5,677 bases of DNA, from positions 1-5,677 of the forward strand of contig JAFVEW010000073.1 of assembly GCA_017475805.1 (NCBI GenBank), given 5' to 3'. Shown here piece by piece: positions 4,372-5,677 of this stretch. Position numbers and translations under genes: made by a program. Position 1 is the first letter of the stretch, and every line of letters starts with the position of its first letter. The notes beneath the pieces were generated by a model. That model did not search any database, had not been told where the DNA came from, and worked only from the letters and a program-made list of their open reading frames with translations. The stretch comes from Synergistaceae bacterium (GTDB taxonomy: Bacteria > Synergistota > Synergistia > Synergistales > Aminobacteriaceae).

Positions 4372-5677
4372 ATGTCCGGGCATAATGAACAACAAAATTT
4401 TATTAACGCTATAAAACAATTAGGAAACAAAGCTATTTTAATTCGTGTTCATGAAGACGGCAGACACGAAGCTGTTTTTGTCTCGCCTGAATATGCAACC
4501 ATGATGGCTGACACTCGCGAAGGGAGCAAACGCTACAACGAAACTGGCGACTTCAGCGAAATTATTTATCCTGACGACCGGCCTTTAGTCAAATATGTAA
4601 TCGAACATCACGAAGCTCCCGATAAATCACGCGATATTCAAATAAGACAAATTACGGCAAATAATCATATTATATGGTGCAATGTTCATTATGCTTTTGT
4701 TACGATCGCTGAAGAAAATTATATTTATTTAACTTTTTCTGATATTTCTAAATTAAAAAAATACGAAAAGAAAATCCGAACGACTTATGACTCAATCGGC
4801 AAAAATTTTTATCATCAAGATAAATTTACTCTCGGAATGTTCAGAATAGATTTGACGCTCGACGCTGTCGAAGAAATTCAAGGCCGCGATTTATTCAAGT
4901 CAGATGAAGGCCAGAAAGTATATTCTCAAATGATGTCAGACAGGTCTAAGCATTATATAAATTTTCTTGAGCGTCAGAAATTTATGCAGATGTTTCATGT
5001 TGATTCTTTATTAGATTCTTATATAAAAGGCAAAGTTAATGTACACCAAACTTTATTATCGAGGCGTGAGAACGGCGGAATTTGTTACGTTGAAATCTCC
5101 GCAAGTATGACTCAAAGCCCTATAACAGGTCATGTCGTAGCCTTTATAACTGAAAGAGAATGCAATAATTCAAAAGTTTATCAAACTATAGTCGATAAAA
5201 TTTTAGTTCGTCAGTTTGAGATGATAGCTTACTTAGCTATCGGACATTATCATATTACGGTAAATTATGACTTAGCCGAAGGAAGCATTCTGCCTAAGAG
5301 TATGCACAAAAATTTTAGTTCTTATATAACTGAAGAAATCGTGCCGATTTTACACGGAACAGAAGAACAAATTAATGAAATGTCAAAATCACTTACTCTT
5401 GACTCAATAGCCTTCGGAACTCAAAAAAATGCTCTTTATGAAGTTAATATAGTCTGCGAAATCGAAAATAAAATTTATTATAAGCAATTTAGTTTTTATG
5501 CCATTAATCCGGGATTTTATATAGTCATGGTCTCGGATATTACGCGGCTTCACAGAGAACAGCAAGAACGCCGCGAACAATTAGAAGAAGCTCTCGATTT
5601 AGCTCAAACGGCAATGCAGCAAGCCCGTCAAGCTAACTCGGCTAAGAGTGAATTTTTAGCGAATATGTCTCACGAAA
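4372..5677 (+). CDS. PAS-domain sensor histidine kinase, N-terminal part (3' end outside window)
   Basis: The frame is open from ATG 4372 to the window end, giving 435 residues of a sensor histidine kinase. It has no signal peptide or membrane helix, so it should sense a cytoplasmic signal. Residues about 18-126 form a recognisable PAS domain: VHEDGRHEAVFVSPEY, IYPDDRPLV (65-73), IIWCNVHYAF (100-109) and the closing YLTFSDIS (119-126). Residues about 152-263 and 279-391 look like two more, degenerate PAS-like modules; the first has a RRENGGICYVEISASM strand region and TGHVVAFITE, the last ends IVMVSDITRL. A Q/E/R/A-rich coiled coil (about 392-425) leads to the HisKA H-box SEFLANMSHE, with H434 the expected phospho-acceptor. 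The window cuts off here, so the ATPase domain and any receiver domains (this EFLANMSHE type is common in hybrid kinases) are unseen. An in-frame TAA abuts the ATG, so no earlier start exists, and there is no Shine-Dalgarno. Confidence 0.9.
   Translation, partial: MSGHNEQQNFINAIKQLGNKAILIRVHEDGRHEAVFVSPEYATMMADTREGSKRYNETGDFSEIIYPDDRPLVKYVIEHHEAPDKSRDIQIRQITANNHIIWCNVHYAFVTIAEENYIYLTFSDISKLKKYEKKIRTTYDSIGKNFYHQDKFTLGMFRIDLTLDAVEEIQGRDLFKSDEGQKVYSQMMSDRSKHYINFLERQKFMQMFHVDSLLDSYIKGKVNVHQTLLSRRENGGICYVEISASMTQSPITGHVVAFITERECNNSKVYQTIVDKILVRQFEMIAYLAIGHYHITVNYDLAEGSILPKSMHKNFSSYITEEIVPILHGTEEQINEMSKSLTLDSIAFGTQKNALYEVNIVCEIENKIYYKQFSFYAINPGFYIVMVSDITRLHREQQERREQLEEALDLAQTAMQQARQANSAKSEFLANMSHE

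Noticed and set aside
4372..5677. Diguanylate cyclase assignment for the last gene
   Set aside because: PAS modules of this style also precede GGDEF domains, but the SEFLANMSHE H-box at the window end identifies a histidine kinase.

Overview
The window is a compact, AT-rich bacterial segment with all recognisable genes on the + strand. It runs: 3' end of a sodium/proline symporter gene (putP); a YraN/UPF0102 family protein; recA; a DUF4416 protein; a small exported protein of unknown function; a class V aminotransferase; and the 5' part of a PAS-containing sensor histidine kinase cut off at its phospho-acceptor H-box. The DUF4416 family and the flavour of RecA (FGPEGSGKTT Walker A context, LDVALGIGGYPKG) fit an anaerobic, possibly gut-associated bacterium. 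Synergistota or a Firmicutes-like lineage are my best guesses, but this is inference and was not checked against a database.

Region 1 (1-435): the putP tail ends in a clear rho-independent terminator (334-369). The yraN-like gene follows about 65 bp later without a Shine-Dalgarno sequence. Region 2 (435-2132): yraN-like, then recA behind an A/T-rich 84 bp spacer. recA has a strong Shine-Dalgarno that points to a CTG start codon, an L2 DNA-binding loop two residues longer than in E. coli RecA, and a long acidic tail. A second clear terminator closes recA. Region 3 (2152-4211): DUF4416, exported protein and aminotransferase, packed with a 24 bp gap and a 40 bp overlap, which look like one operon. 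Region 4 (4212-4371): a 160 bp intergenic stretch built around two inverted arrays of a 7-bp repeat. Region 5 (4372-end): a cytoplasmic sensor kinase.

The most unusual feature is a family of degenerate heptanucleotide repeats (consensus near AAGTAGG). One direct copy (2651-2691) forms the junction between DUF4416 and the exported-protein gene, supplying the stop codon of one and the ribosome binding site and TTG start of the next. A second direct copy (4257-4297) matches it at 34 of 41 positions. An inverted array (4333-4364) lies just upstream of the kinase gene and can pair with the second copy as a long imperfect hairpin. I see no phage, IS, CRISPR, tRNA or rRNA, and no convincing evidence of a new multi-gene system; the metabolic and repair genes look like ordinary chromosomal content.
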